In this document: piece by piece, positions 13,601 through 28,600 of the stretch
Numbering within the stretch: position 1 is the first letter of the stretch
Layout: each line of letters begins with the position of its first letter
NCBI RefSeq assembly: GCF_003945595.2
Contig: NW_024104320.1
Span: 1,335,142-1,399,141 of the forward strand
Direction of reading: 5' to 3'
DNA from: Pipra filicauda
Lineage: Eukaryota > Chordata > Aves > Passeriformes > Pipridae
DNA: 64,000 nt
Position numbers and translations under genes: made by a program
Notes under the pieces: generated by a model
Told to the model about the DNA's origin: nothing
Seen by the model: only the letters and a program-made list of their open reading frames with translations
The model's database searches: none

Positions 13601-16600
13601 TGGAAGAGGATAGCGAACACTGCAATTAGAATCATCATTAATAAGAATTGTATTGTAACAGACATTATAATTGAGCCTTGATTTGTAGCCAGCTAAATCC
13701 TGCTTACCTAGAAGGAACTTGTTTTATCAAGCATGTTTCCAAGATACATTATACCAGAAGAGTGTGATGTCTGTCCATCTTTTGGTCAATGCCGGTTTTC
13801 TGTAATTTTTTTACTTAATGCCCTGGTTTGTAAGAATGAAAGCCTTTTGCTTCTGCAGAGATCTCTGTGGCAAGCACTCACAAACGTCCTTTTTCTTTGG
13901 TGAATCATAACTGCAAAAAGTAGCTTTAGTCCTCTGTGAAGAATATGATCTTCTGATGTCCCTTAGAAACAATTTGCAAGTCTTAAAACTCTCTCAGTAA
14001 AATGAGTAAAATTCTCATCTTTGCTTATTTGTTATGATTGGTTATCCCTGGAAGTATTTTAATAGTGACTTCAGCCTGACAGTGATCAGAGTCCAGAAGC
14101 AAAAGTCTGAGCAGAAGAGATTTCTCCTATGCATTTTGGTGGCAGCTTAGTGACTGATTTCAGATATATTACTTGCTCTTTCATTTTCTAAATTTGACAG
14201 AAAAGGGGGCTGTGCCTCTCAAAATTGTCATGAAATTAATGTTTGCAAGTGCTGTGAGACACTGTAAGAAGAAGCTATTGATGTGAAAAAGCGATTTGAT
14301 GAATAAAAAGGTTCAGAGATTTGTAAGAAAAAAAGTAACAGCTTCAGCAGAGGAGTGAGTGAGTTTAAATTGAACACAGCAGATTGTTTCCTGATGGAAA
14401 AGGATCAGTGTAATAAACTGTAGCCTCAAGTTTCCCAGTTGTTCCTCCTTTGCTGCGTTGCTGTGTACGGTGCCCATCAGTTTCACTGAAGTCACTTGGG
14501 GTGTCAGATGCTATTTAATGCGGGTAAGTGAAGCAGAAAAGGATCTTCAAATTGTCCAATAGCATTTTTATTGGCAACCTCAACTGCAAAGCCATGGTTT
14601 GACTAAGATTTGGAAGTCTCTCCCCTTGAAGGTGCTCCCCGTGACATTGAGATGTTATTTTGGACAGCTGCTGATGTGCTTTGAGCAAAGAGAGGGAAGA
14701 CTTCAGGGTTACCTGTAAGCACTGTCTTATATTTGTTTGGGAAGAAGACAGGATGAGTTTCATTCTGGCAGAGTAAAGGAGATTATAAATAGATTTCTTC
14801 AAGATAGCATACACGGGCACTTTCTACCCCTGACAGAGACTTCTCTGTCAGCATGAGACATGCTGAGTGATTTGGTGACTGCTGGTTTGGATTTTGGAGC
14901 ACTTCCTAACCTTTACAGGATTTCCTTTCATGGAGGGATTGTAGAATCATGCTCCCTTCCTATTGTGCATAGAAATGAAACTGCTAGCGAATAATTAAAC
15001 TTCCTACTCTTACCTTACAAAAGTCTTGAAGAAGTGGATTCTAAGATATTAAAAAAACCAAAACTCACAAAGCCAATTATCTAAAGTACCAGGGGACTAA
15101 TAGCCTCTGTTCATCAAGTTTTTAAAAGCTCAGAACCTATCCAAACCAGCATCATCTTTTAGAAAATTAGATTGCACCTTCAAAATATTTTTGCTGGATA
15201 CTCTTTGCACTTATTTTCAATGATCCCAGTGGACCCTGCTTGCAGCTCATATCTGTATTTGAGGACAGACCTGAAAGATTTGCATCAATTCTTGATCATT
15301 AGAAGTCCAGGTCCTTACAAGAATGACATAATTTTCTACTAACTTATGTCTCCCAAAGTCAAAGAATTGTTGAAAAAACTGTGCAGTGAATAGTATTTTT
15401 TAGTGTAAAATGTACAAATGGTTACTACATCAGCCAAATGAGGAACTCTTATCAGCTGGCACCAGTGGTAGGCTTGTCTCCCTTTATTGACAAAATAGAA
15501 CTAACATCGCTGTATTTACCTAACTAAGAAGTCTAAATTGAGAGCCTGGTTACCTTAGGTTACCTAAATAATTAGCCTGTGGATACCTCTCTCTCTCTGT
15601 TGATTAGATAAAGAGCTTAATACGGTTCCTAAGTCAGGCAGCTCAGATAGGCAGGGTACGTGGAGGGGGGAATGTTTTCCTCATCAGACACCACGCGGTG
15701 TCATCCCTCTGCAGTGGAAACACAGCAGGTATTTATGTAACACACCACATTTCAGGTGTCTTACCCGAGCAGGTGCTGTGTGGCCAGAGATATCTGCAGG
15801 CTTGTGATCTTCAGAGCTCAGTGTGTAGGTCTGAGTGCTGCAGGGGTGTGTAGGGGAGATCCCTGGGGAGGACATGGCTGGTTTTTTGGCATTGGGAAGC
15901 AGCTGAGCCGGCGGCCCCGGAGGACACGCGTTCCGCTGCGGGAAGAGTTGTCGTTGACAGGAGTTCTGCTGAGTCTTGCTGAACCAGGGCCAGGGGGCTT
16001 CTGGGGGCTTCATATTGAAAGCAACGTCTCTCAATTGAGACATATTATTTACCTTTAGTTACTCAAGGGCATTGTAAATCTTCCTTAATTTTTTTTCCCA
16101 CAAGGCCGCTGGCTGCAGAAGTTTGGGCTCCCTTGCACATCATTCAGTGTGAGGGATCTTAAATGTTGTAGCCATGGTGTCATCAGGCAGAGCCAGTAGG
16201 TCTTTGTAGCTGAGGCAGCATATCTGTGCACTTTGGTGGTATAGTCCTTTATCTCACATCCAACACCCTGGGTCTTCTAAAACTCTGTGTTACAGCAGTG
16301 GTTATGAGGCAAATTTGATTTGTAGCCCTCCTTCTGTCTCTGCTTATGGTATCCCAAGTCTGGTTTCTCCTTTCAAGCCTTTTGCATTTAATCCTGCATA
16401 GTTATTTGGTTCTTCGTTGTCTCTTGCTGCTCTAATTCACTTCCCTTTGCACATCAAATGATGTGACTACCTTGATTTAGTAAGAGTGTCTTCTCTTACT
16501 CTGTTCTCAGTGAGAAATTGAAGACTTTTGTTTTGTTAAGGGTGGTTTCCTGTTGGACAGAGGAAAAACTTAATTAGTTCATTTTCCAGTCAGTAACTGC

Positions 16601-19600
16601 TACAAAAAAATACACTCCTGGATGCGTTGATTTATCTAGTTTTTAATGACCAAAGTGAAAATGCTATTTTGCTACTTCCTAACTGCTTAAAGTTGCTGCT
16701 GTTGCAACATTAAAAGCTGCAGCTTTCTGTTGAAATTCTTTACACTGCATTAGGAAAAAAACTAAACCCAAACCCAAACCAATTAATTTCATTATACTAC
16801 TATATAGGGATTGTAGTTAGTTCTCTTCTGTGGATAAATTTCTGTTTGTGCTAAAAGCAGAGATACTCAAGAAGAGAGGAGTGCCTTATACTTTGGCAGG
16901 TGAAATCCAGCCATATCTAGGGCACATAAAAGAAAATAGAAGGTGAGTCACACAGTGGACAAGTTCCTGAGGCATCATCATCAAGTGTTGCCATTTCCAG
17001 ACTGGAATGTACAATTTTCAGCCTGAAGAATTGAAGTAAATTTTTGTTGTTGTGAGAGCTGTAATTTTGGTGAAAAAGCCTTTCCCACAAGTCTTATTTT
17101 GAATGTTAAGGATCTGAGACTGAAATTCACCGTCAAGCTGCCAACTCTGTATCTATATCATAGATCATGAGTTGGAGGGGACCTTAAAGATCATCTCATT
17201 CCAATCCCTCTGCAGTGGGCAGAGACACCTTCCACTAGACCAGATTGCTCAAAGCCCCATCCAGCCTGGCCTTGAACACTTGTGTGGATGTGGGACTTCC
17301 ACAACTTCTCTGGTCGACCTGTGCCAGTGCCTCACCGCCGTCACAGTAAAGAGTTTCTTCCTTACATCTAATCTAAGCCTACTTTCTTTCAGTATAAAAC
17401 TGTTGCCCCTTATCTTGTCAATACAGACCCTAGTAAAAAGTCTCTCTCCATCTTTCTCATAAGCCCCCCTTAATTATTGAAACTCCACAGTTTCTTCTCC
17501 AGGCTGAACAACTCCAACTGTGTCAGCCTGTCTTCAGAGGAGATGTGCTCCAGCCCTCTGACCTTTTCCATGGCCTCCTCTTCATCCACTCTAACAGGTC
17601 CACATCTTTCCTGTACTGAGGACCACAGAATGGATGCAGGACTCCATCCAGTTGGAGATCTCGTGAAGGTACTGAGGAAGAATCACCTCCTTTGACCTGC
17701 TGGCCACACAGGATATGATTTGGTTTCTGGGCTGCAAGTGCACAATTACAGGTCATGTCCAGCTTTTTATTCATCAGTGCCTCCAAAGCTTCTCTGTAGG
17801 ACTCCATAGGCCATTCACAGAGAGGAACAATCTTTTCTGGAGTGTCATGCTGAAACACCTGACCTTGGCTTGGGCTTGAGATCATTCTCTGAAAGTGTCT
17901 CTCCACTGAGGAGAGCACAAACTGCTCCTCTGTCATGCTGCCTGTGTGACTAGCTCCCCACACCCTTGTGTCCACAGTGGCCAGCTGGCAACAACTCTGG
18001 AAAAGCAATGGCTGTGTCTGTCCCACTCTGCCAGGGGCGTTTCTGGAGTGCACAGACAGCCCCATTGATAGCGTCCAGTTTATTCTGTCCTTTGAGTTTC
18101 TTCTGCCGTCATTTGCACCTTGTCTTCAGTCCAGTGAATAGCAGGGACAGGTTCAGATGCTTCCTTAGGTCAGTCAGCAGTGCTCCTGCACAGCACAGCT
18201 GAGGGCTATCATCTGATGTGGGCTGAGCCCGTTTTGTCATGTCCTACCTTTTCCTGGCTGGAACTCAAAAGTCCTGACCTTTTCTGTTTGAACACTGGGG
18301 ACTTCCAGAGCCCATAACTATTAGTAGAGATGTTGAAAAAGCATTGGTACAGAGTGGAAATGCCTCATTAAAAAATGATCCTTACCTGTGCCATTAAGAC
18401 TTGTTCTGTGTGAAACCATTTGTATAGCTCATCTCATTTTCAACATATTTTTGCGATTCCTGGCTGGGAGTGTGGGAGTTTTAAATGTATATGAGTCAGT
18501 TGCAAATTCGGAGTTGATACAGTCATGAACTGCCATCATTAATCCTCTGTGGGCAACTTAAAAAGCTGAATCTGATCAAAGTGCTACACACTTCATTCAT
18601 AAATCCCTTTGGAAAAGGAAAAGCTTTTGTTTGTTTACTCCTCTTTAAATGACAGGGACATTCAGAAGAGAAATACTTTGTCCAGGGAACACAGCAAGCC
18701 TCTAAGAAAGCTGGGGTTAGAAATTCATGTGCTTTTAAGTTCTTCATGTGTTATATTTATCTATCTACTTATCTATCACATTACCTCTCTATACATATTA
18801 TATATAGGCTATATCAACTCTGTGAAAAAGCTGTTTCTTTTTTTCCAGACCTCAAGAGTGTTCACCTTTTTAGAACAAACTATTTAAATTAAGATAAATG
18901 GTGGAAGATCATGATGTACTTTAGTTTTTATTAGGTTTTCTGTCTTTCTCTAATCAATCCTGATTTGATTGGTTATATAAGCATTGTAAACAGAATAAGG
19001 GCTCAGTCCTTCTCTGCTGTAAAGAATAGGGGATTTCATTGTAATGATTTGTTGTATTTTAATAAAGTAACTAAAGCTTGCAATACATTGCAATACCTAC
19101 CCTAAAACTGCAGAGCAATTTCTGAAGTGCTTTGCTAAGACTTGCTATCGTAGCACATTCAAAGCTCCTCTTCGGATACAAAAGTTTCTAAAGCATTTGG
19201 GAAAACAATATGAAACAAAGTAGGCTGAACCTGAGAGAGCTCGGAGCTATAAACACAGAGGCCAGAGGGGTTGGAAAGCTGAGAAATTATTTGCCTCGCA
19301 GCAAAAGAGCAATAAAATCTTGGGCTGGGATATTTCCCTGCATGAGCATGGGAAGAAACATTGACTGATTGCAACGCTCCTCCATTCTGTAATGGAGTTA
19401 CACAACCTGTAATCTTTCTATTATTTAGTCTGTCACTGTAGGACTGGCCCATTTGTAGGCTACAAAGCGTTTAAATGCTGACAGCTGTATTAGGCAGTAA
19501 GGGACATGGTTGGCCATTGTGTTTATAGAGGGCAGCAAGATAAGAATAGCTCCCAGCCTTCAGTGCTTACCACATTTTCTTCAGGTTTCAGACACCTCTG

Positions 19601-22600
19601 TACTTTTTGTGGACAGGTAGTTGTGTTGAAATGCAGGGAGCACCAGGGCAATAGTTATCTTAGCTCTTCTTTTTCCCTTGAGAAACTGATGTACAATACA
19701 GGCCAAGAGGGTGTCAGCTGATAGAAGTCAGACAAATGTGAAGTGTTCTCTGGATTTGAAGCTTGCCATCCGAGAGGAACCGGACATTGTCTGGCAGCAC
19801 ATGAATGAATGAATGAATGGATGAATGAAGGAAGAATATCCCTAATGTTCCCTTCCTCTGCACCCTCCTGTTGGTCTCTCACTATGCATGGGACCACCCT
19901 TCTCCTAGTTTTTCTTCAATGGTTCAACAAGTTGTAATAGCCTCTTAGAAGAATTTTCTGGTCTGTTTGTTTAGTCACATGCATGTTTTATTACAGTTTT
20001 CAGTGTTAGTCATTTCACAGCTCCTAAGCATGTTCTAGAAGTACATTAAGTGACAGGGCTTGTTTTCTGGCTGCTCCCTCAGGTGAAGCAATGGAGAATT
20101 TTAACACATCCAAAAGAACACGTGAGTGCAGCCTGCATTTGAAAATGTTTCATAATTGCTGGTCACAGGCATTGAAGGTGCTACAGTGTGAATAGGTAGG
20201 GCTGAAACAGGGGATGTAGGGATGTCCCCAGGTATTTCCTCCAGCCTCTGTCCCATGTGAAGAAATGTTGCAGTGGCTGCCCTGTGAACTGGGCTGAAAA
20301 TCTGACATGAAAGAAAAAAAAGTCGGAGGAGGAGGAGGGAAGAAGTGGTTGTGAGGGATGGCAGGACAACAGGATGGAAGTGCAGGGTGATGGAAAGAGC
20401 AACAGCCACGCTTGTGATCTGGCACTGCTGCAGGCCTGGGGTTTTGCAGTGATGTGTGGAGCCAAAACACTCCACACATCACATCCGGGTGGTTGTAGAG
20501 AAGAGAAAAGAAGATTTGTCTGTAGGAACAAGAGAAATATTTCTGGCCTGTCCAACTTCCCAGTAGTGCACAGGTTGGGGACCTTCCCATAGCACACTGT
20601 CAGTCTCTCCACTGCAATTATGCACTGGGACAAATGTCTCTTTTTAGTGTGTTCCATATGTATATTGCTGCTGTGGTGGGGACTGTCTAATCATGCTGTT
20701 ACTTGTTTATATAAATGATCTCAGAATAAATTTACTTGACTTTTTTTTTTCTAAAAAAAAAAAGAAGACAAAAAATTTCCTACTTGAATCTTGGGACTAA
20801 AGCCCAGTTTCCCAGTTTTTGGTGCGCGGTTGTTTAATGGGTGGATGGACAATCATTCCAGGACTGAGGCTGTGGTTCACAATGGGAGCATTTTACCTTG
20901 AACAGGTAGACAAGTGTCTATACACAGGGAAAGAATTATTGTTATTGGTATATTTATTAATAGAGTGTACATAACTTTGCCCTTCTACTGAGTGGTTGAA
21001 AATTTCAAGCCTTTCTAATCAGCTTCTTGTCTGAAAATAAATCAATGTCACTAGCCAAGATAACTTCTGAGCATGATCTGCATAAACCCATCCCTGAGTA
21101 GTATGCATCAGAACTGCATTTGTTCCTCATGCAGGTAACAAGCACTACCAGGGTGAAGTATTTAAAGACCCCACCTTACCCTGAAATAGTGGCAGTGCTG
21201 CACAAGATGATGGGCCTAATTTTTTCCCACCACAAAAGATTCATGGCTCTTGTATTTCAAAGTCAAAAAAAGGTTTTGCTGAACCTTCCTTTTTCTGTTC
21301 CTTGTGAAGCAGCATTTGCTAATCTATAAATGCTTCTTTTGGCTGAGATAAGTGAGGATGGACTTGATGGCTGACCCTGCATATGAGGAAGATACTCAGG
21401 ACCTTTTCATGGGGAGAAGCCACAACCTATGCATGTTTTCTGCATGCTGTTTGCCAGAGAGCTGGGGAAATAACTTAGAAAAAAGGTGAAATCAGCATAA
21501 CAAATATTTTTTAAACCGTGGTACATATCCTATACAACAGAATAGGGTATTAGCTCAAATATGGGATCAGCATTTATATATATTTAAATATATTTATATA
21601 TATTTAAAGTGGATTAGGGTGAATTTTTACAATTTGTTTTCCTGCTTTTGGATTTACTCTCGTAAGACATCTCTTATATAGATGTATGTATGCCGTGTAC
21701 TCTTGAAGTATAAAGATCTTAGATCATAATGTTAAAAACTTCAGGTCAATGTGAGTGCAGGTTTTAACATTGAAAACATTTCAAAATAAATTCTGAATCT
21801 TGTTTTGTCTCAATATTGCAGTTCTGAAAAGTATTATGTTGTGTTGTACCTTGTTCAGCTGGTCTTTCTCATCTGTGTTTTTGGTCAGTAGTGGCAAAAT
21901 TCTGATTTGCAATAGCATAGAAATGGAACAGGCTATTTCAGTTGGAAGAGACCTACAGTGATCATCTAATCCAACTGCCTGACCACTTCAGGGCTGACCA
22001 AACATTACAGCTTGTTACTAAAGGCATTGTCCAAATGCCTCTTAAACACTGACAGGCAATTTTGGGGTTATGGATAGAAAATCTTGTCAAGCTGGCTCTC
22101 TGGGTATAGGTATATGGATAATAATTCCAGAGGATCTTAAGGTTTTCCATCATGACCTGCAAGAAGTTCATGATACTTTGAATAAGAAACTTCAAAGAAT
22201 ACAAAATAAACATGCCAGTGGATATAAAACTGGATTTTTTGAGTAGAAGACTTTCCAGTAGACCTTAAAATGGACTGGTATCAACCCCACTGTGAATTTT
22301 TGTCAATGGAGAAAGATATCAAGGTGATAAAAATTAACAGAGATATACTAAATGATGGGTCTAATCCCATAGGTCATTGATACACAATAATATGGATCAC
22401 CATGTCAAATGGTCACAAGTCAATAATACATTTCATCTTCTGTAAAACCCTTCACAAACTTGGAGGTGGAAGAGCAAAGAATGATGCCTGTGCTTACAGA
22501 TAAGAGGACTTTGTCATGTGAAGCAGTGTCTTTGAAAAAAGACTTGGGGAGTGGTGACTATCAACTGAACACAAGCTCTGAGCTGTTCTTTAGCCAAAGA

Positions 22601-25600
22601 AGCTGACTGCAATCCATGAATATATAAACAGGAGCACTGAGGAGAAGGGAGGAGGGCCAGAGGCTTCACACTGCTGGTGCTCAGTTTTGTGGTCTACAAT
22701 GCTGGCAAGAGACATGAGGGTGGTAGAAGTGCTGGGAGACCTTTCTGAACATAAAATGCTTAATTTATTCAGCAGAGGTTAAGGGATGGTTTGCTACTTA
22801 CTTGGTGAATAAAGAATTGATAGGACAACTGAACTGATCTGTTAGTTCACCAAGATACATATAGATATCATAGGTGGAAAGGGAAACTTTACCTTAAAAT
22901 AAGGAATATATTTGAACTGGCAATACTGATTTATAAATGAAAAAACTAATCAATAATTGCAGTCACTTCATTGCCCTGAGAAATCTTTAGATTGGCTCTA
23001 ATTCAGACAGGAATTATTTAGTGAAAATCCTACAGCTTGCATTAAAGTAGGAAGTCAGATGAAGAGATTGCAAGGATCACCTCTGGCATATAGGTGCATT
23101 AATTAGTAGTTTTGTCATATATTTTGGAAGCTTTGGTTGCATTCTCATTCATGGTCTTTTCCTTATGTAAATTAGTTCTAGAGGTTTCAGTTCCTTCCTA
23201 GATTTATAGCTTTTAGGACTTTGTTGGCAATTAGTCTGACTCCCCCCATAACAACATTTGAACTTGAACTCATTTGCTTCCCTAGGTTTAGTCATGGCAA
23301 CTATTTTTCTCCTTGTGCATTTCATTTTCTTTGTGTGTCCATACCTTTGATACCTTTTCCTGTATAGATATGGATGGCAACTGCAAAATGCTGTCGATCA
23401 AAATGTTACCTGCTTTTCTTTCTGGCTTTATGATGGTGAAATAAATTACAGCATCACAGGATGGGTCAGGTTGGAAGGGACTGCAGAGGGTCATCTGGTC
23501 CCACCTCCTTGCTCAAGCAGGGTCATCCTTGAGCACATTGCACAGGATTGTGTCCAGATGGCTCTTGAATATCTCCAGTGAGGGAGACTCTACATCCTCT
23601 CCAGGCAATCTGCTCTAGTGCTCAGTCACTGCACAGTAAAAAAGTTCTTCTTTATATTCAGGTGGAACTTCCCGTTCATCAGTTTCCACCTGTTGCCTCT
23701 ATTGCTTGGCACCACCAAGAAGATGTCCTGACATGGATGGAATTCACTGACACCAAAGGACAATCAGCATTTTGTAGGAGGTGCTCTGTTCTGTGAAGGG
23801 CAAGCTGGTGCAGAGTTCTGGAACCGTTTTTATCCACTGGCATTCTGATCACCAGCTTGAATTAGACATCTCTAGAACTGGTCACTTCTCAGAGAAGTAA
23901 CAGAATCTTATTAAAGGGTGATTAAAAAAATGCTTAACCAATTATGGAATGTAGTATCACATTTCAAAGTAATTTTCTGTACTTATCTAGAGGCCTTAAT
24001 TATGTTTTTAGACCACTTTGGTTGATACAATTTTTATTAGATAGCACTTATTTTATATGAAAACCAAAATAGCTGCATTGAAATGGATGGGGGTTTGACT
24101 TCAAGGTATGTCTTTGATGGGAGGATTACTGGGCAGAAACCTTAGATTAGGGCTGGGAATTTACCTAGGTAGCTGCAATGGCTCTTTCTGTGAAAATCAA
24201 TGAGTATTAGAAATGCCCAGCAGAAGACAGCAGGATCTAGGAGAAGCCTTTCCATGGGGACCTGCAATGCACAGAAACATTTGCAGCTCAGGAAGTTTGG
24301 CAAGCCAGTGTGCTGCTCAGGTTAACAAACACTGTTTGCATAAATCCCCTTGCAGTTACTGTGTCTCATTGAATTGACATCCCACTGCTTTGTTTTTCTT
24401 TAAAAACTTTATTTGACTGACTCTTCTGGAAAACCCTACCTTATCTATGTAGTACAGGCAAAGCAAGTTCCTGTTTTCAGAAGTGGACACTGGCCATTTG
24501 AAGCCCTGTCCCATCTTCAGCCCTGCCCTGTTTTGCAGCAGGGCTCTTTGACTCTGCTTCTGGCGTGTGCTCCTGCTCACAGGGCACGTGGTTGTGAGGT
24601 TCTCTGTGTCACACGCGCATCAGAACTGTCTTGTGTTGCAGAAAAACGCTACATTGGCAAACAGCATTCACAGTTTGTGACTTAAGCATTCCTCAAGGAC
24701 ATCTGTGAATGGGAAAAATAAAAATAACCACACTGGAAAGAACATGGAAAAATTCTCTACAGAGTGACTTTAAAATGAAATGATCCCATCTGAAAATACG
24801 ATGTGTACCTAGCACGGAAGTTCACCTTTATTTTTAAGTCCTGCTAACACTGGAGGCGGTCTGGGGACAAATGCTGGGGTCACTGGGTGACTACACAGAA
24901 AGGTGCATGATTGGTTACGTGGCTGGGGCTGTGTGGACACAGCAGGATCCTGGGATTGCCTGCACATCCCTGGGAGGTGCACATGGCAGCGGCGCAGTCT
25001 GTGCATGGAGATACTGAGTGCCTTGGTGCCTTTCCCAATGTAGGCCTGCATCATAGGCATTACAAGGAATAACAGAGAAATGGATAGCATCTGTTATTGG
25101 TAAAATACAGCCTCATCCCGTAGATGGTTTGGGTGTAAGACTTTTCACTTGATTTTGTAACAGTTTTGTCCCATTAAGTATAAAATGCTACCTGCTTTGT
25201 GTATTTTCTAGCCCTACCAATCAAACAAAATACACAACAAAACCTTTGTGAAATCACAATTCTCTTGTCTGTTAATGTCACACAGCAAAAACTCCCAAAT
25301 GCAAATCCACCTCTGGCCTTCATTTTGCTGATTTTTCTTCAAGTGTCTATTCATCATTATTTTCAATAGAACACAACTCTTCTTTACTTGTGTTCCAGTA
25401 ACCCTTGGAGGTTTTCATCATGCTACTCACAACTGACATAATGAGGTTCATTTTATTGAGTGTATTTGGTCCCCTGTCCCCCAGTGCTTGTGATTCATCA
25501 TTTCTTTTGTCAGTGAATAGTGAGATAATGAGATAGCAGGTTGACAAGGGCAGAAATACATTTAGGTTTAAAACAACGGATGTGCCTTGTGAGCAAGTTC

Positions 25601-28600
25601 AGCCAAGTAGGATGTCAGTCTGTTCCATGGGGATTGCCAGGTCAAAGCTGACTCAGAAATAGTATTTGTGAATACTCCATCAAAATGTAAGCATGAATAA
25701 TGATGTATGTCTTATTAACACACACATCAACTGATATATTCCACTACCCAGTATTTTTTAAAGTATCTACGCACCAAAGTTGAGAAGTATAATATGAATT
25801 TCAGCATTAACATATTGGAATTATGGCTGCCTGCTGTGATGCAGTGCGGGTTTTTCATACTGGGTAATGAAAATACGTGTTTCTTACTGTGTGGACATGA
25901 TAAACTTTGCAATGTTCTCACTTGTCCATTTCCTCACTTTTAAGAGTTGGGGATTTTTTTAGTGGTAAATGTCATAGATGTGTTCACACGGTGTTGCAGC
26001 TTAGGAAGTCGAACTTTTAAAAAGAGATGTTTAGGCTTTGAAGTGATGGTAATTACTGTAACTTTGTGACAATTCACTTTATGTCTGGAGAAAACTTTAG
26101 AAAATATTTAGAGTTAAAAAGTTTCAGTGTAGTTGAAATCAAAGGAGTTTGATGTCCATATGCATTTGAAATGCCCACAGTATGACTATTGCATCTTTAG
26201 ACACCTAATTATCTTCAAATATCTGCCCTTTATGCTGTGTTTACATGCCCAAGACTGCATGGTAGTGTTAGGTTCATGGTTGGACTCAATGATCTTAGAG
26301 TTCTTTTCCATCCTAAATGATTCTGTGATGGAACTCGTCAGCCCTGTAAGGCCATCCATCTAAGAGAAGGTCACTCTAAACAAACCTACGTCCAGAGGAC
26401 CTCACTGCCACTGTCCAAGCTTGCTCGGCCCCGACAGATGAACCTCAGAATTAAAGGGTGGGCTCAGTTCAGCGCACACTGTGTCTCACCTAAAAAAAAA
26501 AAATCCACTGCGCAGGCTTGAAGGGTAATGACCTTTCCCAAATCTTCGTTCGCGAAGACTGGCCATACTAAAATGATTCTGTGATTCTAAACACTGTGCC
26601 ATTTGTTGCTAGTGTTGTGTTTCTGGCATGGATGTGTTGAAGTGACCATTGCAGAGGTACTGGGAGAAATTTATATCTTCAACCACACTTTTATATAAAA
26701 GAAAGTGTGTGTGAGACCAGATATTACGTGCTGCTATCCTGGTAGGTGTGACATTTTTAATCTGGTTAAAACCTGCTGCATTTTTTATACATCTGCAGTT
26801 TAAAGAAGGTTGTGGAAGCAGGTCTGTAGCAGGCACTGGGTGTTTCTCAGATTTTACTGGACTTTTTGATGTTATGAGTCATGTAGACACGTCTGGCCAC
26901 ATTAAATGAAGATCTGTCCCATTTGGCTTGCAATTTTAAGTACTTATTAGTTTATTTAGTAATGATGTTGACTGCCCTCTGTGATGTATATGTGTGTGAT
27001 CCACAGGTGTAGCAGATGCGGCACGTTCAGCCTGTAGCTCAAGAGGATCTGCTGGGTTGGAGACAAGCACGTTCTCGTTCTCCAACACCACCCCAGGCCA
27101 TGTCTGACAGGGGCTGGGAGCGGGAGGTGTGTGAGCACCGCTCCTGATCACAGCCCTGCCCTGGGGCACTCTGCAGGCTGCCCGTCCCTGTGCCAAGGTG
27201 CCTGGCAAGAGTATTAAACTGCCAGACAGGCTTAGACATAGAGTCCCTTGGGCTGTGCCCGGGGTTGCACTTGTATTTCACTGTCTGAATATAGAGTAAG
27301 TCTGATCCAGAGGGCAGCCTTTGAATGACCCCGGCATGAAATGTGGAAATACCCGCAGTATTTCTCTCTAAGCTGCAAAGTTAGGTCGAAGATGCACAGC
27401 TATGAAGGAGAGAGAGAGAGAGCGCAATTTCAACTGAGGAAACATCCATGACCTCGACATGCCCCAGCCATGATTTTGTAGCTTTCCGCTGGTGATAATC
27501 CATGTTGGCTCAGACCCCAGCTGAGATCAGACAGGTCAGCGCCTGCTTAGAGGTTTCTGACTGGGGAGCAGAAACAGAACTCCAAACAGAAGGAAAAGAG
27601 TGAAAGGTTTTAGGATTAGACTGAGAATGACTACGTTTGTCTTGGCAGCATCAATGCCACACGCACATGCAGTGTTGGGGAGCTGCTTTCTGACAAAGTG
27701 CTCATGGAGCAGGATCCAGGCTGTGTATCAGAGCAGTCATTCCCAAGTCTAAGCATGGCTCTGGATCCAATCCCAGAGCTTGCTACTGGCCTCACTGGGC
27801 AGTTAATCGCGTCTTCTGTTTAATCTTACTTTGGGCAGACTGAGAACCTGATGACAAGAATGTCCAATGCATGATTTAGCTCCTGCAGATGGTCAGGACA
27901 TGCCTGTCTTAATTTCTTGCACACCCAGGCCAGAAGGAGAGAAAGTAAGGAATTTAATGGGCACTGTAGAGTAGCTGCAAGGAACACCCTCCTGGTACTG
28001 TGCAATCCAGTGTGAGAGTCACACCAGCTAAACAATCTTTTACCTGTGAGGACACAGAGCTGTGTTTGCTTTGTGGGTCTCCATAGGGCTATGTAGGAAG
28101 AATGTCCATGTACTTCTTGAAGACTGCATGTTGCTGCAGTTTGTGACATTTGTGGAGTTACATTATTGATTTTATTTTCTTAGGAGAAAAGGTAAATAGA
28201 AAATTATTCACTTGCACACCTGGGCATGCCTTGGACATCAGGACATTGAGCATTAAAACACAAGGTGACTGAGAAACGGAAGATAGTTCATTATTTAACA
28301 TCCCAGTGAAGGCTGTGTTTACTTCTGTATTACATAACTGTTTCTTTCAGACAATTTCTGTATTTTTCCATGCATCTCTGGCTGTGTTTCCAGTTATTCC
28401 AGTAGACGTGGGTGTGTAGGAAAAGGCAAATAATAAGTTTTTAAATGGTTGAAAATAATGCAATTAAAGCCCTGTAATCAGATGCTTCAGGATGTGGCTA
28501 TTCATTTCACAGTCCTGCTTGCTAAAGATCTATCCTGCAGTGATCAGCCAGTGGCAATTCTGGGACTTCAGACATAAATACTGAGGAAGGCAAAGCTGGG

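Noticed and set aside
17523..18065. 180-codon minus-strand ORF
   Set aside because: Its C-terminal half runs into a decayed CR1 copy ([16 protein letters not shown] sequence) and the rest has no known match. It is a relic or chance frame.
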